This document shows, piece by piece, positions 6,209-14,172 of a stretch of DNA of 56,254 nt. Position 1 is the stretch's first letter; each line of letters begins with the position of its first letter. The position numbers and the translations under genes were made by a program. This stretch comes from Candidatus Sumerlaeota bacterium (GTDB taxonomy: Bacteria > Sumerlaeota > Sumerlaeia > Sumerlaeales > Sumerlaeaceae), in NCBI GenBank assembly GCA_026398535.1, contig JAPLSQ010000072.1, forward strand, positions 1-56,254, written 5' to 3'. The notes under the pieces were generated by a model, which was not told the DNA's origin, made no database searches, and worked only from the letters and a program-made list of their open reading frames with translations.

Positions 6209-8500
6209 ATGTTCTGTTCGGAATGTGGCGCAAAGAATGACAATGATGCCCAGTTTTGCGAATCGTGTGGAGCCCCCGTCGGGCAAGGCGAAGTCAGTCC
6301 GTCGCAAACAGAAGAATCCAGCGTCCTGACGGATGGTGGATCCTTATGCGCTCAATGCGGCGCAAAACCGACAAAATCTGGCGACGCCGATGCCAGATTC
6401 TGTGAATCGTGCGCCGCACTGATTCAGGCTGAACACCCTGCGGAACCAGCCATAGTCAGTCCACTGCAAGCGCCCGCAAAGCACCAGACGATTCCGGCGC
6501 CCGTGCCAAAACCCGCCGCCGCACCTGTCTTCCCAGTTCCGTTCCCACCGCCTCCCACAGCGCTTGAACCTCCGCTGGCACATCCGCAGGAGCCTGCCTA
6601 TGAGCAAATCGTGTCGCTCGAAGCTCCTGCGCCTGATGCTTTCGCGCCCCCCCCCGTGTCCCAACCGGCTGCAGCCACCAGAAATAACCGGCTGCCTCTC
6701 GTGGTGATTCTGCTTCTTGGCGCAGTCGTCATCGCAGGTGGAGTTTCCTGTTACCGTTCGTGGATAAGCGGAAAAGGCGTGTTTGGTTTCCTTGGAGCGG
6801 GAGCCAAAGCAGACAGCTCACGCGTAACTACCGGCACACTGACGGCATCAGGTGTGCCCAAGACTCCGATTCCCACCAGTAGTGTATCAACGGTTGCCAA
6901 TACGTCATCCACCCAGCCGGCACAATCGTCGAAGTCTTACTCGGTGACTGTTTCCAGTCTGACCGCCAAGCCGCTCAAGGACGCCGAAGGGGAGACCGGT
7001 CAGCGAGTACGCCATCAGGCGCACGCCGCCCCTCCCTGCGTCCAGCTCGACTGGCAGGCGACCGTGACCGGCACGGCGGTCTTCGTCCTCGAGCGACGCA
7101 AAGACCCCGACGACGACGATGTGACTTCTTTCACTGTGACCCAGGATCAGCGCAGCTATCTCGACAGATCGGTTTTCCCGGGCACAACGTATACGTATTC
7201 CATCCGTGGCGAGTCGGATGGCGAGAAGACCCCAGTGCTTGCGACGGAATCGGTAGTCATGTTTCCCAGGACACCGCAGTCGCTCATTGTCTCGAGCGCC
7301 GAGGAGAATCGCGTGGCTCTGAGCTGGGACACAAAGTACCAGAAACAGGTCCGCGTTTTCCTGTACCGTAGCACGGAGGCTTCAGACGGACTCTTCGATC
7401 TGCTCGTCCCCGACGGGCTTCCTGGCGACCAGTCTTCCTATACCGATGCAGGACTGAAACCGGGTAAAACATACTGGTACAAGATCGAAGCCCGCAATGA
7501 GGCCGGAGCGTCCGCGGAATCCGCCGTGGTGCAGACCAAAACGCCCCCCCCCCTGGCTACCCCCGCGCCGACACCCGTCCCGACACCAAGGCCAACCGCT
7601 ACGCCGAGACCAACGACCACCCCCGCCCCCACGGTTGCTCCGGAAACAGAGACGGGTCCGAGCCAGAACGCTGGTTATACACCGGCGCCGGGAAGCCCCG
7701 AGCGAACGCAGATGATGGAGGCGCTTCGCACGCCGGTCCAGCAATACTATAGCCGGCAGGTAAAGTTCAAGGTGCTCCAAATGAGGCAGAATCAGGACCT
7801 CGTTGGCATGGTGGTCCAGTGTGTTGAGCCCGACAGCTCGGGTACAGACCCAGCGCCTTTTTCCGACATCCCCAAACTTGTAGCAACGCTCCGCATGACC
7901 GGCGGACAATGGCGTCTCGTGAGCTGGAAACCCGTTGCAGAGGATAACAGCAAATCCGATTCGCCTGAAAACTTAAATCCCAGCCAGACACCAACTCGCA
8001 GCAGCAAGATATTCCGGCTGGGCAAGAAGTCGGATGGCGTGCTCCTCAGCTCGTCGTACCCAAAATCCGACCTGCTTATCGAGCTCAACCTGAATTACTC
8101 ACAACCCGGCGCCGTTCTTGACACGATCGGAATCAATGCCGCGCCCGTGGGCTCATTTTCTCTTGTTATTCTGCCGGACGGCCATGTGCAGTTCCAAGTG
8201 TATGATCCCAACACCAAGAGTGTCGGCGCGGTCGGCAATGGGTGGCACTTTTTGCGCAGCAAGACAAAGATCCCGGCAGGGACAGTCCAGTCCGTCAGGG
8301 TCTACGTGGGCGAGAAGATGTGCACATTGTCGATCAACGGAAAGATGGAGGCGGAACTGCCACTGGCCATAAAGCTCTCGGGCAACCCCCTGTATGTCGG
8401 GGACTTCCCCGGCGATGAGGCCTGGGGCAACAAGTACAACATTCATCAGGCTATGACAGGTACGGTGACTGTGGATTTTCTGGGCAACCCGATCAGATGA
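6209..8500 (+). CDS. Zinc-ribbon, transmembrane, FN3 and LamG-like multidomain protein
   Basis: About 763 residues from ATG 6209, chosen because MFCSECG matches the start of the paralogous gene at 1458; TTG at 6194, overlapping the ATPase stop, is an alternative. Order: two zinc ribbons (first 75 residues), Pro-rich linker, one transmembrane helix (LPLVVILLLGAVVIAGG, ~160-180), two FN3-like domains (~265-445), a Pro/Thr linker (PTPRPTATPRPTTTP), a small alpha/beta segment, and a C-terminal concanavalin/LamG-like region with VRVYVGEKMCTLSINGK. Ribbons would be cytoplasmic and the rest outside the inner membrane. One module A copy (6996-7019) sits exactly before the first FN3 domain, and C9/C10 tracts lie in linkers. 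Binding target unknown. Confidence 0.8.
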   Translation: MFCSECGAKNDNDAQFCESCGAPVGQGEVSPSQTEESSVLTDGGSLCAQCGAKPTKSGDADARFCESCAALIQAEHPAEPAIVSPLQAPAKHQTIPAPVPKPAAAPVFPVPFPPPPTALEPPLAHPQEPAYEQIVSLEAPAPDAFAPPPVSQPAAATRNNRLPLVVILLLGAVVIAGGVSCYRSWISGKGVFGFLGAGAKADSSRVTTGTLTASGVPKTPIPTSSVSTVANTSSTQPAQSSKSYSVTVSSLTAKPLKDAEGETGQRVRHQAHAAPPCVQLDWQATVTGTAVFVLERRKDPDDDDVTSFTVTQDQRSYLDRSVFPGTTYTYSIRGESDGEKTPVLATESVVMFPRTPQSLIVSSAEENRVALSWDTKYQKQVRVFLYRSTEASDGLFDLLVPDGLPGDQSSYTDAGLKPGKTYWYKIEARNEAGASAESAVVQTKTPPPLATPAPTPVPTPRPTATPRPTTTPAPTVAPETETGPSQNAGYTPAPGSPERTQMMEALRTPVQQYYSRQVKFKVLQMRQNQDLVGMVVQCVEPDSSGTDPAPFSDIPKLVATLRMTGGQWRLVSWKPVAEDNSKSDSPENLNPSQTPTRSSKIFRLGKKSDGVLLSSSYPKSDLLIELNLNYSQPGAVLDTIGINAAPVGSFSLVILPDGHVQFQVYDPNTKSVGAVGNGWHFLRSKTKIPAGTVQSVRVYVGEKMCTLSINGKMEAELPLAIKLSGNPLYVGDFPGDEAWGNKYNIHQAMTGTVTVDFLGNPIR
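6996..7019 (+). repeat. 24-bp module A copy inside a coding sequence
   Basis: A copy of the 24-bp unit translated as TGQRVRHQA at the boundary between the juxtamembrane linker and the first FN3 domain of the zinc-ribbon/FN3 protein. Being 8 codons long and stop-free in this frame it does not interrupt the gene. Confidence 0.9.
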
Positions 8501-8684
8501 TGGCGATTTGCGGACAAGTGGCTCAAGCGCTTCCTGAGTCATCGCATTGATGGCTTGAGCGATAATGAAATCAGCCACATGCTGGGTGGCGTCAAGCCTT
8601 GGAGCTATCGCGTCTCGTCATTGACCTCTGATGGCGACGCCATGGCCTACAGGGCCGGCGCGATCATCACCGGGAAAGAGTTTA

Positions 8685-8712
8685 GAGAGAAAAACTTTTA
8701 CACGGAGAACCA
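8685..8712 (+). repeat. Module F repeat (28 bp shared with 37529-37556)
   Basis: Exact 28-bp match to 37529-37556, containing ACTTTTACACGGAGAACCA; looser similarity continues (ATGACACAGAGGACCAC here, ATGGCACAGAGGAACAC there). The other copy carries a C8TG block between these two parts that is absent here. Confidence 0.85.
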
Positions 8713-8957
8713 TGGAGATGACACAGAGGACCACGGAGAAAAGAAGCGGCGGTCCGGAGGGCGATGTCTCATCCGCATCAATAATTTCGTGAATCTTCCA
8801 CTAAGGCGCGGCAACGTATGCAGGTCTCCAAATACAGCATTCAACAACCTCCCGGTTGGTCGTTCGAACTGTCGCGCCGGCAAGAGCATCCTCGATTCTC
8901 CCGGAAACGAATGTCATTCGATCCGGATGGCTTGAAGGGGGGTGGTGCGTGAATACC

Positions 8958-8997
8958 TAAGACGGCCGTTTTTGTCATGCCACCAGGCGAAATGCTC
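8958..8997 (-). repeat. Module E repeat, reverse copy (40 bp)
   Basis: Exact reverse complement of 48964-49003 over 40 bp, including GGTGGCATGACAAAAACGGC on the minus strand. Here it is noncoding; the other copy spans the start of a TPR protein gene. It lies 15 bp from a reverse copy of module D. Confidence 0.9.
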
Positions 8998-9011
8998 TTT
9001 GCGGCCGGCAT

Positions 9012-9053
9012 CATGTGTTGTTCTTTGCGTTTTTTGTGTCTTTGCGCGACATG
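9012..9053 (-). repeat. Module D repeat, reverse copy
   Basis: Reverse complement reads CGCGCAAAGACACAAAAAAC then GCAAAGAACAACACAT, matching 14053-14088 and, with differences, 17471-17503 and 4878-4910. Confidence 0.85.
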
Positions 9054-9212
9054 TACTGCTGATGGAGCCGCGTACGGCGTGACTACGCGTTCGCTGTTCG
9101 CGAATTTCGAACGGAGCGAGCGTAACGCTGGTCCGCCTGCGTGTGACTGACGATGTGGATGCCATTGCCAATGTGGCGACCTTACAGGAAAAGTAAGGGC
9201 GAGAATGATGTT

Positions 9213-9289
9213 TGGTACCCGGTACGGGATTCGAACCAGTGATCTTCGCCGTGAGAGGGCGATGTCCTAAACCGCTAGACGAACCGGGC
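9213..9289 (-). tRNA. tRNA-Glu (anticodon CUC), CCA encoded
   Basis: On the minus strand the gene begins GCCCGGTTCGTCTAGCGG and ends ...CCGGGTACCA. A 7-bp acceptor stem (G1-U72 wobble, then CCCGGT/ACCGGG), the D-arm TCGTCTAGCGGTTTAGGACA, the anticodon loop CCCTCTCAC (anticodon CUC) and the T-arm GGTTCGAATCC are all readable. The D-arm and CGCCC/GGCGA-type anticodon stem are characteristic of tRNA-Glu. The 3' CCA is encoded at 9213-9215. It stands alone, with decayed sequence and repeats on its downstream side. Confidence 0.95.
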
Positions 9290-9479
9290 AAGTGGCTTCG
9301 GGTTGAGTGCTACACACGCAGGCGGTTTTGTATTCTGTGGTTGTCGGTGGTTGTCCATTGTATTCGTTGCTTTCCATCGTCATCTATTTGCATGTATCGC
9401 TCTCATGGGATTGAAGAAGTGAAATGATGAAAAGCAACCAATTTTCAGCGGCATTTACCGGCGCCGTGGGTGTTGTCGC

Positions 9480-10367
9480 GTGAAGGCGGTCATGAGGCGG
9501 TCGGACAGGGAGCGCATTCGTTGGATTGTGCGCGAGGCGCTGGCGGAGGACATCCGGGGCGGGGATGTGACGTCGGTCATTTTTGGACCGGAAGAAAAGG
9601 GCCGGGCGCGGATCGTGGCCAAGGCGCCGGGCGTGCTGAGCGGGATGGAGGCAGCGTGCGAGGTTTTCCGCCAGCTTGACAGCTCATCGCGGTTCCGCGC
9701 GCTGATGCGCGACGGCCAGAGTTTTCAGCCGGGCTGCGTTCTGGCCGAGATTTCGGCGCCGCTTGCCGTCCTGTTCATGGGCGAGCGCACGGCGCTGAAT
9801 TTTCTTCAGCGGCTGTGCGGCGTGGCCGCATTGACGCGGCGAATGGTTGAGGCGCTCGGGCCGGATTCGGGCATCGGCATTTATGACACGCGCAAGACCA
9901 CGCCGCTGTTGCGCCTGCTGGAAAAGCGCGCCGTGGCGGACGGCGGCGGGCACAACCACCGGTTCGCGCTGGACGACATGGCCATGCTCAAGGACAACCA
10001 CATCGATGCGGCAGGCGGAATCACGGCGGCGGTGGAGCGTCTGCGGGGCGCGGGATTCTTCGCGCGCCACCCGCGCCTGCCGTTATGCATCGAGGCGCGC
10101 AGCGTGACCGAGGCGGCCGAAGCCGCGTGTTGCGGAGCCAATATTGTGATGCTCGACAACATGTCCATGGAACAGATGCGCCGCGCCGCCCGCGCCATTG
10201 AATGTGCCGCGCGCGATGCGGAACGATCTGTCCCGCACATCGAGGTCAGCGGCAATGTGTCTGTCGCTCGCATCAAGGCGTTGCGCGCCCTGCCCATTGA
10301 TCGCATCTCGGTCGGGGCGCTCACTCATTCCGCCCCGTCCATCGACCTGTCAATGAGATTTGGTTGA
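9480..10367 (+). CDS. nadC: Nicotinate-nucleotide pyrophosphorylase (carboxylating)
   Basis: Converts quinolinate and phosphoribosyl pyrophosphate to nicotinate mononucleotide in de novo NAD synthesis; cytoplasmic. The 295-residue length is normal. Family motifs are present in order: ERTALNFLQRLCGVA (~102), DTRKTTP (~136), GGGHNHRFALDDMAMLKDNH (~155), the LDNMS segment and the C-terminal ISVGALTHSAP. Start GTG 9480; ATG 9492 is equally possible. No other NAD genes are adjacent, so it appears as a lone gene between the tRNA and the AsmA-like gene. Confidence 0.95.
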   Translation: MKAVMRRSDRERIRWIVREALAEDIRGGDVTSVIFGPEEKGRARIVAKAPGVLSGMEAACEVFRQLDSSSRFRALMRDGQSFQPGCVLAEISAPLAVLFMGERTALNFLQRLCGVAALTRRMVEALGPDSGIGIYDTRKTTPLLRLLEKRAVADGGGHNHRFALDDMAMLKDNHIDAAGGITAAVERLRGAGFFARHPRLPLCIEARSVTEAAEAACCGANIVMLDNMSMEQMRRAARAIECAARDAERSVPHIEVSGNVSVARIKALRALPIDRISVGALTHSAPSIDLSMRFG

Positions 10368-10400
10368 TATAAAGTTACTCAACGAAAGCGACAATGGAAA

Positions 10401-10460
10401 CCGGTCAGCGAGTACACCATCAGGCGGACAACCACGGGCAACCACGGACAACCACGAGAA
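10401..10460 (+). repeat. Module A plus decamer (B) repeats upstream of the AsmA-like gene
   Basis: Module A with one change (AGTACACCAT) at 10401-10424 is followed by CGGACA and three ACCACGGRCA-type decamers up to 10460, six bases before the downstream ATG. The element occupies the entire leader of the next gene, and the frame through it is open. Confidence 0.85.
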
Positions 10461-10465
10461 CACCC

Positions 10466-13400
10466 ATGAAGCACGCGCTGTTATGGTGCGGTCTGGCGCT
10501 GGTGATTTTTCTGGCGGCGGCGGGATTGTATATTTACCATGTGCCGATACGCTGGCAGGCGTTCAATGACCGCGTGGCCGCGCGGCTCGAGGCGGCGTCC
10601 GGAGCGCGCGTCGCCTTCGACAACGCCCGTTTCTTCGCCGCGCGCGGTCTCTACACGGCCGACAATGTGCGCTTCGGCGACAGCGATCCGCGCTCATCCG
10701 CCACTCTGATAATTCAGCGAGTGGACGTGCTGGTTTCGCCGCTGTCATTTCTTTTTGGACATGGGCGCTATATCAAATCGCTGACCATCTGGTCGCCGTC
10801 GGAACTGGAGTATCAGCGCACGGACGGCGCCATAATACCCGGACCGCGCGCGGCTCTTCTGGCGCGCATCCTGTCAAGCATCAAGCCCGTGGGCGCGGGC
10901 GGCAAGGGCATCATGCCGTTCCGTGTGGTGCGGCTGATGGACGCCTGCGTCCGGGTGTCGCGCGAAACCACCGCCACGCGCCCATGGGATCTGCCGGCAA
11001 GACCAGCCGAGGACGAGATCCGCCTGGCCGATTTCGACATCGAGGCCACGGGCGACGAAACCGCCCATTACCATGTCACATTCAACGGCGTTCTGCAAAC
11101 CGTCCGCCGCAGCGCTCCCGTCGCGGGCGCGGCCGTGTTCAATCCGGTCACGGGCGGCAACATCGATCTGAATTTCCCAAGAGCCCAATTCGATGATCTC
11201 GTCGGTTTGCCCCCCGGGTCGATGTTCAGGGTTGGCAACTTCCATATGTCGGCGCATTTTTCCCGCAGCGCCGATCAAACCATCAAAGCCAGCGGCGAGT
11301 TGCTTTGCGATGAATATTCGTTCATGGACACCAACCGCGAATTCGCTGTTGACGACAACAACGCGGCGCTTTCATTTGATATCACAATCAATCCGCCGGA
11401 ACAGCGCGTCACAGTCGATAACGCGCATGCCATCACACCGTGCCTTGAAGCTCAGGCCGGCGGTGTGGTGTCATGGAAGGAGCCGCATGACTTTGATGCG
11501 CAGTTGTCGGTGACGCTTCTCGGAGAACCCTACCGGCCGCTTGTCACATGCCATTTGCCCCCGGGATTCAAGCTCGACACGCGCGACCGAAGTTTCACCC
11601 TCACCGCCGCCGCCTCCGGCAATATGGAGCGTGTCAGCATGCTGATCGGCAAGCTGGCGTTTACATCCGTCACCCTAAACGCGCCTTATTTCGACCGCCC
11701 CGTCGAGGACATCAGCGGAACCATCAACTTCGAACCCGCTCGGATTGTCCTTCACGACATCTCCGCCATTTACGGCCAGGCATTGCTCAACGCGGACGGG
11801 GAAATTCAGGGCGATTACCTCAACCGCCACGAGGGATTGCTGACCCTGAACTGGAAAGCCGATGCCACCGCGGACGACATGGTCACACTTTTCGATTTGA
11901 CAAAATCAGCCCGCGCGGCCGGCGCGCATGGCACGGAAGGCGCCGCGGGATCTATCGTTTGCGAGGGAAACCTGACGCAATATTTCTCGCTGGGCGATCC
12001 CGTCAAAAACAGCAAGCCTAAAATAAACGGGTGGATGGACATCAAAAATGTGGGCGTCAAACTGGCGCAACTGCCCATGCCTCTCACCAATCTCAACGGG
12101 CATCTTAAAATTGAAGGCAACCGGATCATCATCACGGGTTTGAGCGGCAACATGGAAGGCAGCTCGGTAGACTTGCAGGGACAAGTGGCCGGCAAAACAT
12201 TCTTCTGGCGTCAGCCCGAGCTGACGGTGACGGGTTCCACAAACATCGATCTTGCCAACGCGGTCAAGCTTTTGCCGGAACAGCAGCGCGCCCAGATTGC
12301 GGAGATGAGGCTCGAAGGGCGCGCCTCGGCTGATTTTTCGCTCAGCACAAGCCTGCGAAGGCTCGACCAAGCCCAATATAGCGGCGGAATTCAGCTTCAC
12401 GGCGTCGGATTCAGCGTTTCAAATCCTTTCTTTTCCGGTGACGTGCGCAGCCTCAACGCGCGGCTCAAATGGGACGGCGGCACACTGAGGGCTGAACAGT
12501 TCAGCGCACGCCTTAATGGCGACCCCGTCAGCGGCATGGCCGTCATCAACGACGACTCGATGGGATTCAACCTGCAATCCCAGACAAACCTCCGCCATGT
12601 GCTTAACACATTTCCCCGCCTGCAACGCACCCTCGACATGGACGGTCCTGCCCGTCTTGACACAAGGCTTTCGATTGCGGGCGGCATCGACGATCCTGCC
12701 CAAACAAACAACGGGGCGCTTGACCGGATCCTCGCCTCAATCTGGCCGCGTTTCAAAAAAGCCTTTTTTACCGGCAACTACTCCCTTGAGGGAAAAATTG
12801 ATCTGGGCAACGCCGCCGCCGGGGCGATGTTACGCCACAAGGTTATGCCCATGGCAAAGACCAACGACGGCGAAATGCTGATACCCCGCGCGGAACTGCG
12901 CAACATTCATGGGACGCTCATTCTGTCGGGACGCAAGGCTGTCATTCCCACCGACAAACCGGCGTTGTGCGATTGCGCCGACTCGAAAAATTGCGGCATC
13001 TCCGGCAGCTTCGAGTTCAGACCCGGCAATCTTCCCCGCATCGAATTCTCCATGAGCGCGCCTTCGTCGAGCGAGGCGCGCATGGATTCATGGTTGTTTG
13101 GCTGGGGCGAAGAATTGCGCCGTTACCCGCCTGCGCCGGCGCAGCCGCCGCACTTCACCGTTGAAAATCCGAGCTTCGACCTGCTCGGGCGCATCACCGC
13201 CGGACGAACTTCCTATAAGGGGCAGATTGCCGGCAGCATGAAAGCTGTCATTGAGTACACATTCGAGCCCGAGCGCAGCCGCCGCACGATCATCCGCGAC
13301 ATCGCGATCAGCGGATTTGGCGGCAATCTCAGAGCCGACTCACGCTTTGAAAGCAGGATTGATCCGGAAAAGGCCGTACCGGTGGCATGGTCGGTTGATG

Positions 13401-13990
13401 CGCGCATTCATCAGATGCAATTGTTGCCGCTGCTGACATGGGTATTCCGGGATGTGCGCAACATCGACGGCATCATCAGCACCCAATTGCGCCTCGAAGG
13501 CGCGGGCACAGATCCCGACGCACTACGCGGCGTAGGAGCCTCAACCACCCTCTCCAACCTCGAAATCAGCCGGACGCCGTTCATTACCAAATTGGGTGAA
13601 CGCATACGCCTCGATTTCCAAGGACGACGCTTCAAGCTGGCCAGCGCCGCCAATTTCGACATCGGCGGCGGAGCAGTCTCGGCGCAAAGCCTGCGGCTGG
13701 AATCAAAGGGACTGGTCATGAACCTGCGCGGAAACTATTATTTCAACAAGACAATCGACGCAGTGCTCAGGCTTGACATCTTCGAGACCGTGCTGGGCGG
13801 TCTGCCCGGCCAGATTCCCCTGCTCGGCCAGCTCGCCTCGGATGTGGTGAAACTGGCCGACAGAATGGCCGAACGCCTGCTGCTGGCATTTCGCATCAGC
13901 GGCAACGCCGGCGATCCCGACATCACCCCAATTGCCGTGCCTTTGTTCCAAGACCTGAATCTCATCCGGCTCCAAGGGCGCCGTCAATGA
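10466..13990 (+). CDS. Large AsmA/YhdP-like envelope protein
   Basis: About 1174 residues. One N-terminal transmembrane helix (LLWCGLALVIFLAAAGLYIY) anchors a long periplasmic part rich in amphipathic beta repeats, ending in an AsmA-like C-terminal segment (YYFNKTIDAVLRLDIFETVLG...GQIPLLGQLASDVVKLADRM, with ...FRISGNAGDPDI). Members of this superfamily (AsmA, TamB, YhdP) are thought to bridge the periplasm and help phospholipid transport to the outer membrane; the role here is by family. The frame is open upstream to 10394, but that part is encoded by repeats, so I start at ATG 10466 just before the membrane helix. It is a single gene without partners. Confidence 0.82.
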   Translation: MKHALLWCGLALVIFLAAAGLYIYHVPIRWQAFNDRVAARLEAASGARVAFDNARFFAARGLYTADNVRFGDSDPRSSATLIIQRVDVLVSPLSFLFGHGRYIKSLTIWSPSELEYQRTDGAIIPGPRAALLARILSSIKPVGAGGKGIMPFRVVRLMDACVRVSRETTATRPWDLPARPAEDEIRLADFDIEATGDETAHYHVTFNGVLQTVRRSAPVAGAAVFNPVTGGNIDLNFPRAQFDDLVGLPPGSMFRVGNFHMSAHFSRSADQTIKASGELLCDEYSFMDTNREFAVDDNNAALSFDITINPPEQRVTVDNAHAITPCLEAQAGGVVSWKEPHDFDAQLSVTLLGEPYRPLVTCHLPPGFKLDTRDRSFTLTAAASGNMERVSMLIGKLAFTSVTLNAPYFDRPVEDISGTINFEPARIVLHDISAIYGQALLNADGEIQGDYLNRHEGLLTLNWKADATADDMVTLFDLTKSARAAGAHGTEGAAGSIVCEGNLTQYFSLGDPVKNSKPKINGWMDIKNVGVKLAQLPMPLTNLNGHLKIEGNRIIITGLSGNMEGSSVDLQGQVAGKTFFWRQPELTVTGSTNIDLANAVKLLPEQQRAQIAEMRLEGRASADFSLSTSLRRLDQAQYSGGIQLHGVGFSVSNPFFSGDVRSLNARLKWDGGTLRAEQFSARLNGDPVSGMAVINDDSMGFNLQSQTNLRHVLNTFPRLQRTLDMDGPARLDTRLSIAGGIDDPAQTNNGALDRILASIWPRFKKAFFTGNYSLEGKIDLGNAAAGAMLRHKVMPMAKTNDGEMLIPRAELRNIHGTLILSGRKAVIPTDKPALCDCADSKNCGISGSFEFRPGNLPRIEFSMSAPSSSEARMDSWLFGWGEELRRYPPAPAQPPHFTVENPSFDLLGRITAGRTSYKGQIAGSMKAVIEYTFEPERSRRTIIRDIAISGFGGNLRADSRFESRIDPEKAVPVAWSVDARIHQMQLLPLLTWVFRDVRNIDGIISTQLRLEGAGTDPDALRGVGASTTLSNLEISRTPFITKLGERIRLDFQGRRFKLASAANFDIGGGAVSAQSLRLESKGLVMNLRGNYYFNKTIDAVLRLDIFETVLGGLPGQIPLLGQLASDVVKLADRMAERLLLAFRISGNAGDPDITPIAVPLFQDLNLIRLQGRRQ

Positions 13991-13997
13991 CACCCCT

Positions 13998-14088
13998 TTT
14001 CCTTGGCGAGCCTTGCGGCTTTGCGTGAGAAAAAACCATAAAAGATCATTTCGCGCAAAGACACAAAAAACGCAAAGAACAACACATC
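13998..14088 (+). repeat. Module D and related CTTTGCG repeat in the gap before the mannosidase gene
   Basis: The gap 13991-14172 contains GCGGCTTTGCGTGAG followed by AAAAAACCATAAAAGATC and the CGCAAAG-type module D, the same arrangement as at 17448-17503. Nothing else of note is seen in the gap. Confidence 0.8.
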
Positions 14089-14172
14089 AAGCCTGGGCGG
14101 ATTGTGTGTTGACCGCTCGCTATTCATGAGGGCATAAACCTCTCCATACAATAATTTGAACGAGGTATAGAC

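Larger units (their letters stand above)
8501..9212. other. Repeat-rich intergenic region with possible coding remnants
   Basis: No convincing intact gene. Directly after the stop at 8498-8500 the same frame stays open and reads WRFADKWLKRFLSHRIDGLS onward to about 8690, which looks protein-like but has no good start. A second short protein-like stretch ends with VTDDVDAIANVATLQEK and a stop at about 9197-9199 on the plus strand. Between them lie module F (8685-8712), module E in reverse (8958-8997) and module D in reverse (9012-9053). I read this as a graveyard of decayed genes plus repeats beside a tRNA. Confidence 0.4.

Noticed and set aside
8555..8935. 126-residue plus-strand frame after the FN3 protein
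   Set aside because: TTG start without a ribosome-binding site; the middle is module F and the rest has no coding character. Its first part is discussed as a remnant.
8914..9291. 125-residue minus-strand frame over the tRNA-Glu region
   Set aside because: It translates the tRNA gene and modules D and E; a product of overlapping structural sequences.
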